A stretch of DNA of 64,000 nucleotides, taken from Candidatus Gallispira edinburgensis. Its GTDB lineage: Bacteria > Bacillota > Clostridia > Lachnospirales > CAG-274. The notes below the pieces were generated by a model, which had not been told where the DNA came from, did no database searches, and saw only the letters and a list, made by a program, of their open reading frames with translations. The stretch covers positions 1-64,000 of the forward strand of contig CAJFNV010000044.1 of NCBI GenBank assembly GCA_904395805.1. The letters are read 5' to 3'. Positions 9,701 through 18,900 of the stretch are shown one piece after another. Every line of letters starts with the position of its first letter. The stretch's first letter is position 1. The position numbers were made by a program, and so were the translations under genes.

Positions 9701-12700
9701 ACTGTATTCACATTAAAGACATCAAAAGCATCTCCTGATCGTATGCTTTCTCTGCACCAATATGGGGTATCAAGCAGTTCATACATAAACTGCTGATAAT
9801 ACTTAACCGGTATCCATGTAGCACCAAGCGGTGCTGATATTTCAGCAGGTTTTAAATCCTCCGGCTGCACAGCCTCAAGAGATTTAACATTTACTTCAAA
9901 TCGGCTGCTTTGAGCTGCATAGGTTTTTGCAATACTTAATTTTTCCCTGACATTGCCTGATAAATATTCGTCAGCATTTTCAAATACCCCTGTAACCGGA
10001 TTTTCAAAAATTACTCCCTCAAGGTCTTTTATAATTTCCTCTTTTGGTTTAGAACAAAGATGTGCCATATAATCAAGGTCTACTCTACCTTTTTCACCGA
10101 TTGATACAGCCAAAGCTTCACTTGCTGTATCAACACTTTCAACCTTTGCGTAAGGAACAACAGTTCTCTTAAAAAATATATCAGCCTTACTTTCAAGATT
10201 GCCGTCTTTATCTAAATTTTCAAGGGCAAGCAAAAGTGCAGCAGTATCATCATCACGGAATATGTTTTTGTTTGCCTTAGATGATAATATGCCAAATTCC
10301 GCTGTAAAATTATCATATACAGCGTTTAGTTTATTTTGAAGCCTTTTTATATCAGAATCAGGGAAATCGTCTCTCTGAGCGGATATAAGCTCTCTGAGGG
10401 TCTCGCTTATTTCTACCATGCCCTTGAGCCTTTCAGCTCGCTTGCCTTTAATATCCTGTTTTATCATGTTATTATTTTCACGGAAATAAATATCTCCGTC
10501 TATTACTGCATAACAGAAGTTACGATAGTTTTCGGGAATTATATCGGTACTTATATCCTGATCCTGATATTCCTCCGGGACGTCTATTACATTATCCTGT
10601 GTAATAGTGCCCTTTATATTCTGCACAGCCTTTTCAAGCTGTTCTGTAAGGTCTGCTCCCTCAAAAGGCTTACAAGTGGTTTCAAGTCCAAATCTGCCTG
10701 ATACTTCAGACATTTCTCCAAGAATCATTTCTTTGTGATTCACAAAGTATGAGTTTATTTCAATATTGTTTTCATCAACAGATAAATGTACCCATTCAGG
10801 CATATTATCCTCTGTAAAGCTTAATACTCTGTCCCTTTTCTGGAGGAAAATAATGTCTGAAGTAACTTCTGTATTAGCATTAGAAAAAGCATTGTTAGGC
10901 AGTCTTACAGCTCCCAGCAATTCAGCTCTTTCAGCTAAATACTGTCTGACAGATCTGTCCTTTTTATCCAACGTCCCCTTTGACGTAATAAAGGCAATAA
11001 GTCCTCCGGGACGGACTTTATCAAGCGTTTTCTTAAAGAAATAATCATGTATAAGATCTTCGCTTTTAAAATCATTGTCATAAATTTTATAATTTCCAAA
11101 CGGAACATTTCCGATTGCCACATCAAAAAAATTGCTCTGAAAAGCAGTCTTTTCAAAGCCTTTAACTTCAATATGTGCGTTTGGATATAACTGTTTTGCA
11201 ATGCGACCTGTAAGGCTGTCAAGTTCTACACCATACAATTTTGAGCCTTCCATTTGTTCAGGAAGCATTCCAAAAAAATTGCCTGTTCCCATTGCAGGCT
11301 CCAATATTCTTCCCTTTTCAAATCCCATATTATCAAGGGCATTATACATGGCCTTGATAATAATAGGTGATGTATAGTGTGCATTAAGAGTAGATGAACG
11401 TGCTGCAGCATACTCATCAGGAGCAAGCAGTTCCTTTAGCTCTGCATACTCATTAGACCATGCTGTTTTACTGCTGTCAAATACATCAGACAGACCACCC
11501 CAACCGACATACTTTGCTAATATCTCCTGTTCTTCTACTGTTGCTTGTTTATTTTCCCTTTCAATATTCAGAAGTGTTTTTATTGCATTTATATTATTGC
11601 GATATTTCATTTTCAATGAAATATTTTCGCCTGAAAATTCAGTAAGACGAAAATTTTGAGGTGTTTTTTCTTTTATTTCATTGTCTGTTGTTGATGTATC
11701 AGTATCAATAATATTTATTCCGATATTTTTATTATTAATTTTAACTTCATCAATTATATTATCAACTTTTTCAGCATCAGCACCAGAAACAGTAAGTGTT
11801 ATTTTATCAGAATTTATTTTACCGCTGAAATTAATGTCATTTTCTATTAATTTCTCAGCAACTTTTAAAGCCGTTTCTTTATCAAGTTTTCTATAGTTTT
11901 TATTTTTAATATATCTAAAAATTGTATTACCAATGATACCTTGATCATCCGGCATAAGAGGATTTTTTGTATTTTGCTGTGAATTACTTTTATCAAGATA
12001 TGCAGTAACATCAACCAATTCGCTATAATCAAGATTATACAATTCGATAATTAAGCCAGATAAAGTATCATATTGCAACGTTTCTACAACACTATCGTCA
12101 ATCTTTTTCTGTAATGTATAATTAACTAAGTCAACTGTTGCTTGTATGGTATGCTCCTCATCTTCTGTTGTAGTATATGCTATATCAATATTAGATAAAT
12201 CGTCAAAGACATCGGAATATTCTCCTTCGCCATATTCTCTTACAATAAAATCCATAATTAGCTCTTTGGCTTGATCTAATTCTTTGGATTCATCTGTATG
12301 GCTATTTTCGCCGTCATAGTCAAACAAATTTATTTGACTATTATCTTTAACAATCTCATTTGACTTATTAAGATACTTTTCCCATTCTTCTGTTTCTACT
12401 CCTAAAATACCGTCGTCAAAATTTTCTATTTCTTCTCTCTTGTAAACCATGCTTTCTGTATTATCCCCAAAAAGCATGTATATAGGGAATGAATCCATAT
12501 CCCAATATTTTAATGCAACATCTCGACTAAGCGGAAGTAATGCATTAGATGTGTACCCATATTTATTACGATCCTCAATGGATATTGAGGTATCAGGAAG
12601 ATTGTTTAAAACATTTTCAGGTATTTTAAATTCGTCATCATATTCACGTGTGTTTTCGGAATAGGGTAAATCCTGCTGTTCTGCAGTCTCTTTTGTTTTT

Positions 12701-14832
12701 GTCTGCAAATCTTTATTTTCTCTGTATAACTTTAAAAAATTTTCATAAGAATCCAAGGTTACACCAATATTTTTTTCTCTTAATTGTAATATGTAACTTT
12801 CCAATGAATGGTATGGCATTCCTACCATAGAAACAAAGTCATTATCAATGGACTTTTTAGCAATCTTTAGTCCTAATGTTTCAGATAATAAAGAAGCATC
12901 TTCGTTAAATGCCTCATAAAAATCTCCTACTTTATATAATTTTACATTGTTAATTCTTTCTTCAATAGGCAAATATCTCATTGTTCCATTGTCAACTTCT
13001 GCTCTGAAAACTGACCGCCAGTCCTCATTGGGTTCATTGCTGCCAACAGTTAATTCAAGTTCTGCAATATAAATATTACTGATTGTAATATTTATATCAT
13101 TAAGCTTTGTAACTTTCCAAATATCATTTTCATATACGAGATAATCTCCTGTTTTTAAATTATTCAAGAAAGCATATTTATCAGGTGTTGGCTGTGGAGA
13201 TTTTCTGATCGCTAATAACAAGTCATTCCAGTCTTTTATATTGGAATAGTTGTCAAAACGTTCATCATTGACAACTCTGTAAACAGATATACCGTATTCG
13301 TCCTGTACTTTTGAGGCGAATTTAACACCTGCCTCATCGTTGTCGCTAGAAACGAAACAAAACTGAGGATCAAGGTCATAATCCTGCATTGTCTTTTTAA
13401 TAACCTTGTCCTTAAGACCAGCCATAGATACTAATAAAGCTTTTGTATCTCTATGCAAAGTATAATAACTCAACAGATCTATAGCAGCTTCAAAGAATAT
13501 AGCTCCTTCTGGCTTTTCGCCAGCAGTAGGGTTAATAACAAATCCGTTCCCATTTCTATCAGTATTCTGCTTATATCTGTGTTCGGTAAGCGTTCCTGTT
13601 ATTTCAGCTCCGGACAACTTGTCCGGAAGTTTAGGATCATAGATTTTAAATACTAAATTACCTTTAACATCCTGAGCAATTTTGCCTTCTTTGACTAATT
13701 GCTGAACAATATCAGCATCAATACCTCTGGTTTTGGTAAGGTAAGCAAAAATCCTGTTGGCTTTGCTGTCAAGCGGATTCGGCAGCGGATTTACAGGCTT
13801 TTCTTCTACAGATTCATTTTCAATTCTATGTGCAACAGGAGCAATAACTGGAGTATATTCACCTTTAATATAACCATTAAAAGCTAAAAGACTGTTTACT
13901 GCCTCCTGAAAAGGCATATTGTAGTATTTCATACAAAAATCAACGGCATTGCCGCCAAAACCCTGACTGTTCCAAAAAAACTGACTGCCGTTAATACGCA
14001 TACTATCATGATTTCCCATTGTATACTCATTAGTTCCGACTCTTTCAATACTTTCACCATTTCGACGTAAATATTCAACCAAATCAGTATTTCGAGCAAT
14101 GTTAAGTTCTTCATCTGTATAATCAACATGCCTATTACTTTTTTCAAATTTTGTGTGTTCAGTATGTTTCGTCGGTTTTATGGAGGTCTTATTAATCTTT
14201 TCAGAATTAATATTTAAAACAGCATTTTTTTCTATTCCCGTAAGAATTTCTCTTAAATTCTTATTTATAATTTTCTGCACCGTATTAAAATTATAATATT
14301 GATTTTTGTTTAATTGAGTTACAAAGCTAAAATCATTGTTTATACTTGTTGTATCTAAATCAGCTCTTGTATATACAGCCAATTTTATACTATCAGACAA
14401 AAAAGAAATAAATTCTGCTCTGCTCGCTGATTCAGGAATTAAGCTTACTGCTTTTTCCACATTCTTATCAATGTGCTCATTTAAGTTCTTTATATCAATT
14501 AAATGTTTATCTGCTTGCCAAAGTTCATATTTTGAATTTGTATCAGAAATATCATAAACATATCTGATATTTCCCGTAGAAGAATCCAAAAGAGGTATTC
14601 CTACAGAACCCTCATTAATCTTTGCATTTAATTTTGTCCAAACTCTTAAATCAGCACAGGCGGTTGCATTTGGTTTATTTTTATATATCATTAACTTGTC
14701 AGAGAATTTATATTTATAAAACATAGCAGACTTTTTTATAAAGTCCGCCCAAGCAGTGGCACTGCTTGTCACATCAAGAATAGTCTGGTTAATTTGTTTT
14801 TTTACATTTTCTATCAATGCAGGTTCTGGCAT
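6772..14832 (-). CDS. Giant N6-methyltransferase/SNF2 helicase protein (DarB/LtrC-like)
   Basis: A 2686-residue multidomain protein. In order: an ArdC-N-like segment (about 20-110); a primase-like segment (about 235-320); a Toprim-like domain (440-510, with SSDNDEAGVKFA); a segment strikingly like MutS domain I (about 630-690, LYKVGDFYEAFNEDA ... MVGMPYHSLESYI); a YodL-like domain (about 755-815, IYMLFGDNTESMVY); an N6-adenine methylase (motif I EPAMGTGNFFGML near 1174, motif IV GNVPFG near 1242); and a superfamily 2 helicase (HTVGAGKS near 1866, YIDEAHFFKN near 2029, ATGTPISNS, QRNGRIIRQGN near 2360). A coiled-coil tail ends it. Related ICE and phage P1 DarB-type proteins protect transferred DNA from restriction. 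The start has AAAGGGG upstream. The order of roles is inference. Confidence 0.85.
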   Translation of the reverse strand: MPEPALIENVKKQINQTILDVTSSATAWADFIKKSAMFYKYKFSDKLMIYKNKPNATACADLRVWTKLNAKINEGSVGIPLLDSSTGNIRYVYDISDTNSKYELWQADKHLIDIKNLNEHIDKNVEKAVSLIPESASRAEFISFLSDSIKLAVYTRADLDTTSINNDFSFVTQLNKNQYYNFNTVQKIINKNLREILTGIEKNAVLNINSEKINKTSIKPTKHTEHTKFEKSNRHVDYTDEELNIARNTDLVEYLRRNGESIERVGTNEYTMGNHDSMRINGSQFFWNSQGFGGNAVDFCMKYYNMPFQEAVNSLLAFNGYIKGEYTPVIAPVAHRIENESVEEKPVNPLPNPLDSKANRIFAYLTKTRGIDADIVQQLVKEGKIAQDVKGNLVFKIYDPKLPDKLSGAEITGTLTEHRYKQNTDRNGNGFVINPTAGEKPEGAIFFEAAIDLLSYYTLHRDTKALLVSMAGLKDKVIKKTMQDYDLDPQFCFVSSDNDEAGVKFASKVQDEYGISVYRVVNDERFDNYSNIKDWNDLLLAIRKSPQPTPDKYAFLNNLKTGDYLVYENDIWKVTKLNDINITISNIYIAELELTVGSNEPNEDWRSVFRAEVDNGTMRYLPIEERINNVKLYKVGDFYEAFNEDASLLSETLGLKIAKKSIDNDFVSMVGMPYHSLESYILQLREKNIGVTLDSYENFLKLYRENKDLQTKTKETAEQQDLPYSENTREYDDEFKIPENVLNNLPDTSISIEDRNKYGYTSNALLPLSRDVALKYWDMDSFPIYMLFGDNTESMVYKREEIENFDDGILGVETEEWEKYLNKSNEIVKDNSQINLFDYDGENSHTDESKELDQAKELIMDFIVREYGEGEYSDVFDDLSNIDIAYTTTEDEEHTIQATVDLVNYTLQKKIDDSVVETLQYDTLSGLIIELYNLDYSELVDVTAYLDKSNSQQNTKNPLMPDDQGIIGNTIFRYIKNKNYRKLDKETALKVAEKLIENDINFSGKINSDKITLTVSGADAEKVDNIIDEVKINNKNIGINIIDTDTSTTDNEIKEKTPQNFRLTEFSGENISLKMKYRNNINAIKTLLNIERENKQATVEEQEILAKYVGWGGLSDVFDSSKTAWSNEYAELKELLAPDEYAAARSSTLNAHYTSPIIIKAMYNALDNMGFEKGRILEPAMGTGNFFGMLPEQMEGSKLYGVELDSLTGRIAKQLYPNAHIEVKGFEKTAFQSNFFDVAIGNVPFGNYKIYDNDFKSEDLIHDYFFKKTLDKVRPGGLIAFITSKGTLDKKDRSVRQYLAERAELLGAVRLPNNAFSNANTEVTSDIIFLQKRDRVLSFTEDNMPEWVHLSVDENNIEINSYFVNHKEMILGEMSEVSGRFGLETTCKPFEGADLTEQLEKAVQNIKGTITQDNVIDVPEEYQDQDISTDIIPENYRNFCYAVIDGDIYFRENNNMIKQDIKGKRAERLKGMVEISETLRELISAQRDDFPDSDIKRLQNKLNAVYDNFTAEFGILSSKANKNIFRDDDTAALLLALENLDKDGNLESKADIFFKRTVVPYAKVESVDTASEALAVSIGEKGRVDLDYMAHLCSKPKEEIIKDLEGVIFENPVTGVFENADEYLSGNVREKLSIAKTYAAQSSRFEVNVKSLEAVQPEDLKPAEISAPLGATWIPVKYYQQFMYELLDTPYWCRESIRSGDAFDVFNVNTVVIGFDKYTSNYGISNRTADSNNVKANTTYGTSRMNAYRIIESTLNMRPIRIYDYIEDEKGNKKAVLNNKETLLAQEKQTLIKNKFKEWVWDDYDRTQELCKIYNEKFNSIRPREYDGSHITFKGINPEITLRKHQIDAIAHTLYGGNTLLAHTVGAGKSFEMIASAMESKRLGLCSKSMIVVPKAIVNQMGKEFLQLYPTANILIPSEKDFSKENREKFCSRIATGNYDAIIISHNQLEKIPLSTERQAEFIQNELDEVEDFLIALHSDTSASRGFTVKQLESTRKNLEARLEKLNNADKRDTVITFEELGVDKLYIDEAHFFKNKYFYTKMDRIAGINSSSASQRAEDLFMKCRYLDEKTNNKGVVFATGTPISNSMVELYTMQTYLQYDELRALGLNHFDSWASTFGETQVALELAPEGKGYQMKTRFSKFFNLPELMNTFKAVADIKTPDMLNLPVPKANYHTIATEASEYQKDLVDGLAERAEAIRSKKVDISQDNMLNITNDGRKLALDQRLANPLLPDDPNSKVNACINNVYDIWRETTENRLTQIIFCDLSTPGGKDKNGQIKPFCVYDDIKSKLIKKGIPESEIAFIHDCKTDEQKLALFTKVQDGDVRVLLGSTSKLGTGTNCQNKLKAVHHLDCPYRPADLEQRNGRIIRQGNENSEVDIFNYVTKGTFDAYLYQLVENKQKFISQIMTSKSPARSAEDIDECVLSYAEIKALAAGDPKIKEKMDLDIEVNRLRTVFANYQENKRTLQENINVKYPEKIQQLNEYIKAAEKDVAIAEANSSEKFSGMTVDGTYFSDKKEAGTAFLESCRSIRPDEKTKPVGEYKGFKMDVSFDSFKKVFVINLKANLTYQTDIGTDVFGNITRLDNLLNSIDIKIKEAQNLLKKTKYQFEAAKKEVNEPFAQLDELREKESKLEKLNKELAIDGDSRVNSEDEYSLDSTFDDAKIEADYCNKDTNFEITKEENCH
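13606..13630. repeat. Palindrome copy 1 (core GGACAACTTGTCC), intragenic
   Basis: The core at 13612-13624 is flanked by CC/GG, giving CCGGACAACTTGTCCGG. Outer bases AGCT and AGTT partly keep the AACTT/AAGTT arms of the other copies. It lies inside the coding region of the giant methyltransferase/helicase, where it encodes a PDKLSG segment. Confidence 0.7.
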
Positions 14833-14844
14833 ATTATCACCCCT

Positions 14845-15222
14845 TTAAATATCAGTTATATTTGATGAAGCATCATAATTACTCTGTATACCGTTAGCTA
14901 CCGTTTTTTCATTTACCATGTCCTTATTTTCACTCATATTTTCGCTCGCGCTCGATATGTTTTTCATAAATGAAATTACTTCTTCTTTTCTCTGAATCAA
15001 GGCTTCAATTTCTCCTGTTGATAAAGGAATTTCATCAAATAATTTATCAATAGCTTCAGCTCTTTCTTTTTTAATAGCCATAGATAAATTATTATTTACT
15101 TCCTTTATCTTGTTATTTACACTTGTTAATTTGGCTTCGTACTTCGCCTTTTCATCTTTGAGTTTATTTAATTGTTCCTCATACTTTTCACTTAATCTGA
15201 CAGATTTTACTTTATTTTTCAC
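14845..15222 (-). CDS. DUF4315 family protein
   Basis: A 125-residue protein. The GTG at 15222 is preferred, with GGAGGTAATAACT directly upstream; an upstream ATG at 15270 lacks such a site. Residues 5-60 form a charged coiled coil (EEQLNKLKDEKAKYEAKL). The central STGEIEALIQRKEEVISFM motif is typical of DUF4315. The tail is low-complexity. Members sit between the DUF4366 membrane protein and the helicase giant in Tn1549-like elements. Their function is unknown; cytosolic, probably associated with the transfer apparatus. Confidence 0.8.
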   Translation of the reverse strand: MKNKVKSVRLSEKYEEQLNKLKDEKAKYEAKLTSVNNKIKEVNNNLSMAIKKERAEAIDKLFDEIPLSTGEIEALIQRKEEVISFMKNISSASENMSENKDMVNEKTVANGIQSNYDASSNITDI

Positions 15223-15278
15223 AGTTATTACCTCCAAAAAATGGGAGGCAATAGCCTCCCACAATATCATGACAAATA

Positions 15279-15950
15279 TTATTTATCATCACTTGTATCA
15301 TTATTTTTAATGGTATAGTCAGTATCAGATCCATTGTCATTAATTTCTTCATTAGATGTATCTTCTTCAATGAAGTCAGAATACTCTTGTTCATCATCGT
15401 CATTTTCATCGTATTCCTCGTTATCTTCCTCATCCTTACCAGAATTAAATTTATCATTCATTTTGTTTTTAAAAACAAAATATGCAACAATAACACCGCC
15501 AATTAACAACACCCCTACAATTGAGAGTAATCCAATACTTCTTGATTTATCTTCAACACTATCGTCAGAAATTAATGAAGTAGTGGATTCTGTTGTAGTT
15601 TCAATAGTAGTTGTTTCAGTTGTTTCCTCTGTTGTCTCTGATACTATTTCAGTACCTGTTAAATGATAATTGTTTCCTGTACTGTCAGTAGCAAATGATA
15701 AAATATCAATATCGTCAACTGCATTAAGAAAATAAACATTATTTTCATCCTTTTGGTTGTCAATTATTATGTAATAAATATTTCCGTCTCTGCTCTGGAC
15801 TGTCAAAAACTGTTTACCCTCGTCATCTGTTGAATCTAATACATTTGCATTGCCATCTACAGTCAATGCCTGAGCCATAGCCATACTAGTAAAAGATAAA
15901 ACAACACATACTGTCAAAAAAAATAAACTAAAAATTTTCTTTAATTTCAT
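15279..15950 (-). CDS. DUF4366 family membrane protein
   Basis: A 223-residue protein. It has a signal peptide (MKLKKIFSLFFLTVCVVLSF ... AMAQA). A small domain with QSRDGNIYYIIIDNQKDENN and VYFLNAVDDIDILSFA is the DUF4366 hallmark. A Thr-rich linker of repeated TTE follows, then one transmembrane segment near residues 140-165 and a strongly acidic cytoplasmic tail. The family is found next to VirB4 and wall-hydrolase genes of Gram-positive ICEs and is thought to belong to the transfer machinery. Its exact job is unknown. Confidence 0.85.
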   Translation of the reverse strand: MKLKKIFSLFFLTVCVVLSFTSMAMAQALTVDGNANVLDSTDDEGKQFLTVQSRDGNIYYIIIDNQKDENNVYFLNAVDDIDILSFATDSTGNNYHLTGTEIVSETTEETTETTTIETTTESTTSLISDDSVEDKSRSIGLLSIVGVLLIGGVIVAYFVFKNKMNDKFNSGKDEEDNEEYDENDDDEQEYSDFIEEDTSNEEINDNGSDTDYTIKNNDTSDDK

Positions 15951-15965
15951 AACTTTTACCTCCGA

Positions 15966-18900
15966 TTAAAAAATGTGTTTACCCTGCATATTATCAATGA
16001 GCCTAGTTTGGTTGTAATCATCGCCTTGTCTGACACAGCCACCATTACTATTCCATATTGATATAGTATTAATTGACTGGCTCCAGCCTTGATAAATTGC
16101 AATAGGATTAATTAAATTATTAGAAAATTCGCTCCAATTATATGAATTAGAACATATACCTATTTGGAAATCTAAGTGTTCTCCGCTTACGTTTCCTGTA
16201 GCACCTTGAATTGCTATTTGCTGCCCTGCAGCAACCACATCTCCAACTTTTAACGTACTGCTATTCATTTTTAAATGGTTATATTTGCTGTATACTTTTA
16301 CACCATTAATGTTGTGTTCGAGTACAATGACATATCCATATCCGGTTAATCCATTACCGTTACCTGATCCTATTAATACAACCTTTCCGTCCCATGCAGC
16401 TGCTATTCCGACATTTGTACCATATGTTACATCCAAATCAATAGCACGATGGAATGAACTGTGATATGAATCAAAGAAAGCAGATGTAACAACAGCTCTG
16501 CTTGCAAACTCATCAGTATATGGAGCATGAATATTGCCAAATTCAGCAGATACAGAACCTGTGCCTATTCCTACACTTACCAATGTTCCTGCTAAATGAA
16601 CATCAGGAGCTGTTCCTTCACCTATATTGCAATAGATAAATGGATCCATTTCTTCATTTCCATCAATAGATATAACTTCTATATGTACATATGGAACGCC
16701 TCTGTTTTCTGAATCAGACATGCTGGCGATACTTATGCCGGATTCAATTTCATCACCTTTATTAACAGTAATATTTTTCAGAGAACTGTATTTAACTTCA
16801 TACATATCATTTTTTAACGTTAACCCGTCACTAGTAACTTTAGTTACTTTTCCTGATATAACGGAGAGAACACTCGTATTGCTATCTCCTGCTATATCCA
16901 TACCTTTATGCTTTTGTATATCTGTGCCTTTGGCATAGTTTGTAAACTTGTAATATAAACTGCCACCTATATTACTGTTTCCTCCAGTTTTAATAAAACC
17001 TGTCACATATTTATAATCTGAGTCGTCATAATAATATCTATATCTGCCGACTTTAGATCTACTTAAGCTGTAAGAACCTGAATTTCCCTCAACCGTATCA
17101 AAATATGTATCTGTTGATTCCACTACTATACCTGTATGGCTGGCATTATAACTTTTTTGAATCATTATATCGCCCGGAACAGGAACATAACCGGTTTTGC
17201 CTTGCCATATACCTGCTTCTTTAGCATTCTCCATCAGCACACTAACTTCTGCTGTTTTAGGTACAACAGATGTCATATCTGCCTTATCAATACAATAGCT
17301 TACGAATGCAGCACACCAATTATAAAGTAGACTGCCTCTGATTTCGCCATACCATTCCGTATATTTGTTGGGAACACCTCTTACACCATCTTCAAGCTCT
17401 GATAATGCTATTGATACTAAATCATTAGTAGGTGCTATATTTGATATATTTCCATCATCAGACTTTGGTGTCAATAAAAAAACGGGTACATTAGTCTGTT
17501 TCCCGTGATTAAAAGCCTCCTGATGTGTGTTATAGAAAATATCAATTTTATTTCCTTTAATTGCTCCTCCTGTATCTTCTGCAGTATATATATGCCCATT
17601 AATTAATAACTTTGAACCTAATGGTATTTTTTTAGGATCAACAGCAACAGTTCTTCCCGCAACCGGAGTTGTACCGCTTTTTGTTTTCGGCGGATTCCCT
17701 GTGACTTCCGGGCTATACGGTCCGCAGCAAATCTTACAGGTGCAATATCCTGTTGTAGTAAACATACCCAAAGCGGTTTGATCATAGTGACTTAAATCTT
17801 CATCTGTAACTTCAATCCCCGCATTTGTATTAGAAAGCAATTCACCTGCTGACACAGATGTTATTCCACCATCTTCCGTTTCGTACCCATACAGACCTAC
17901 AACATAATTTCTCCAGTCATAATCAACAGGAGTATCTAGCCAAAAGCCATGATTACCTCTATATTCCATTAACTGTTGATAATGTATCTTAATTTCTTCA
18001 ACATCTTCTTCATCATATTCATCATTTGATGATAAAGCTTCAAGAAATTTTTCTATAGTGTTATTAAAACCATTATTATGAATATATACTGTAGCGATTG
18101 TAATAGTTTTAGCATTATCGCCGCTGCCAATAGTTTCATAAGTATATTTAACCTCAGAGCTATATTGATATTCAAACAATTCATTAATTACGTCTTTCAT
18201 ATTACCTGTATAGGGTAACCCGGTAATTTTTGAAATCAAATATTCAACAACTCCTCCGTTAAAATCAAACCCGGGATATAATGCTGATAAATAACAGATT
18301 AATTGCTCTGGATTATGTTCAATTGAATCAAAATCCGTATCTACTCTAGCAATATCCTCATCTTCATTCAAATCTTCAATTTTTTTATTAACATCAGCCA
18401 GAAAGTCTGCCTCTAATTCAGAATAATATGATGTACATGCTGTTATTTCCTTATTAGTGGTCATATATGTAGTAGTAGACAATGTATTACTAATACCAAC
18501 AACCATTAATATCGCAGCCCACAGGAATACAATTATTAAAAACACGATAGCAACTATAGCAATCACCGGTGCAGATGGAGCACTGATCAGAATTAAAGCA
18601 CCTTTAGATGCTCCGCTTCCTGCAGCAGCTTTAGACGCTTTATTTCTTATGATATTTGAAAGCCTTTGGCTCAATCTCATTGATTCTTCATACTGCTTTT
18701 TTTTCCGATAGTTTTTCGCAATTCTGTCAATATCCTTATTAGAATTAGATGTTGCAGATGTATTTGCTTCTTTTGATGCATTCTTTGAAATATCAGATTT
18801 AATTTTATCAGTTACGATACTTTCATATATCTTTTCCTTTGCTGATTTTTGAGCCAGATCAATAATTTCCTTTTCAGTATTTTTTTCGATATCCTCTCCA

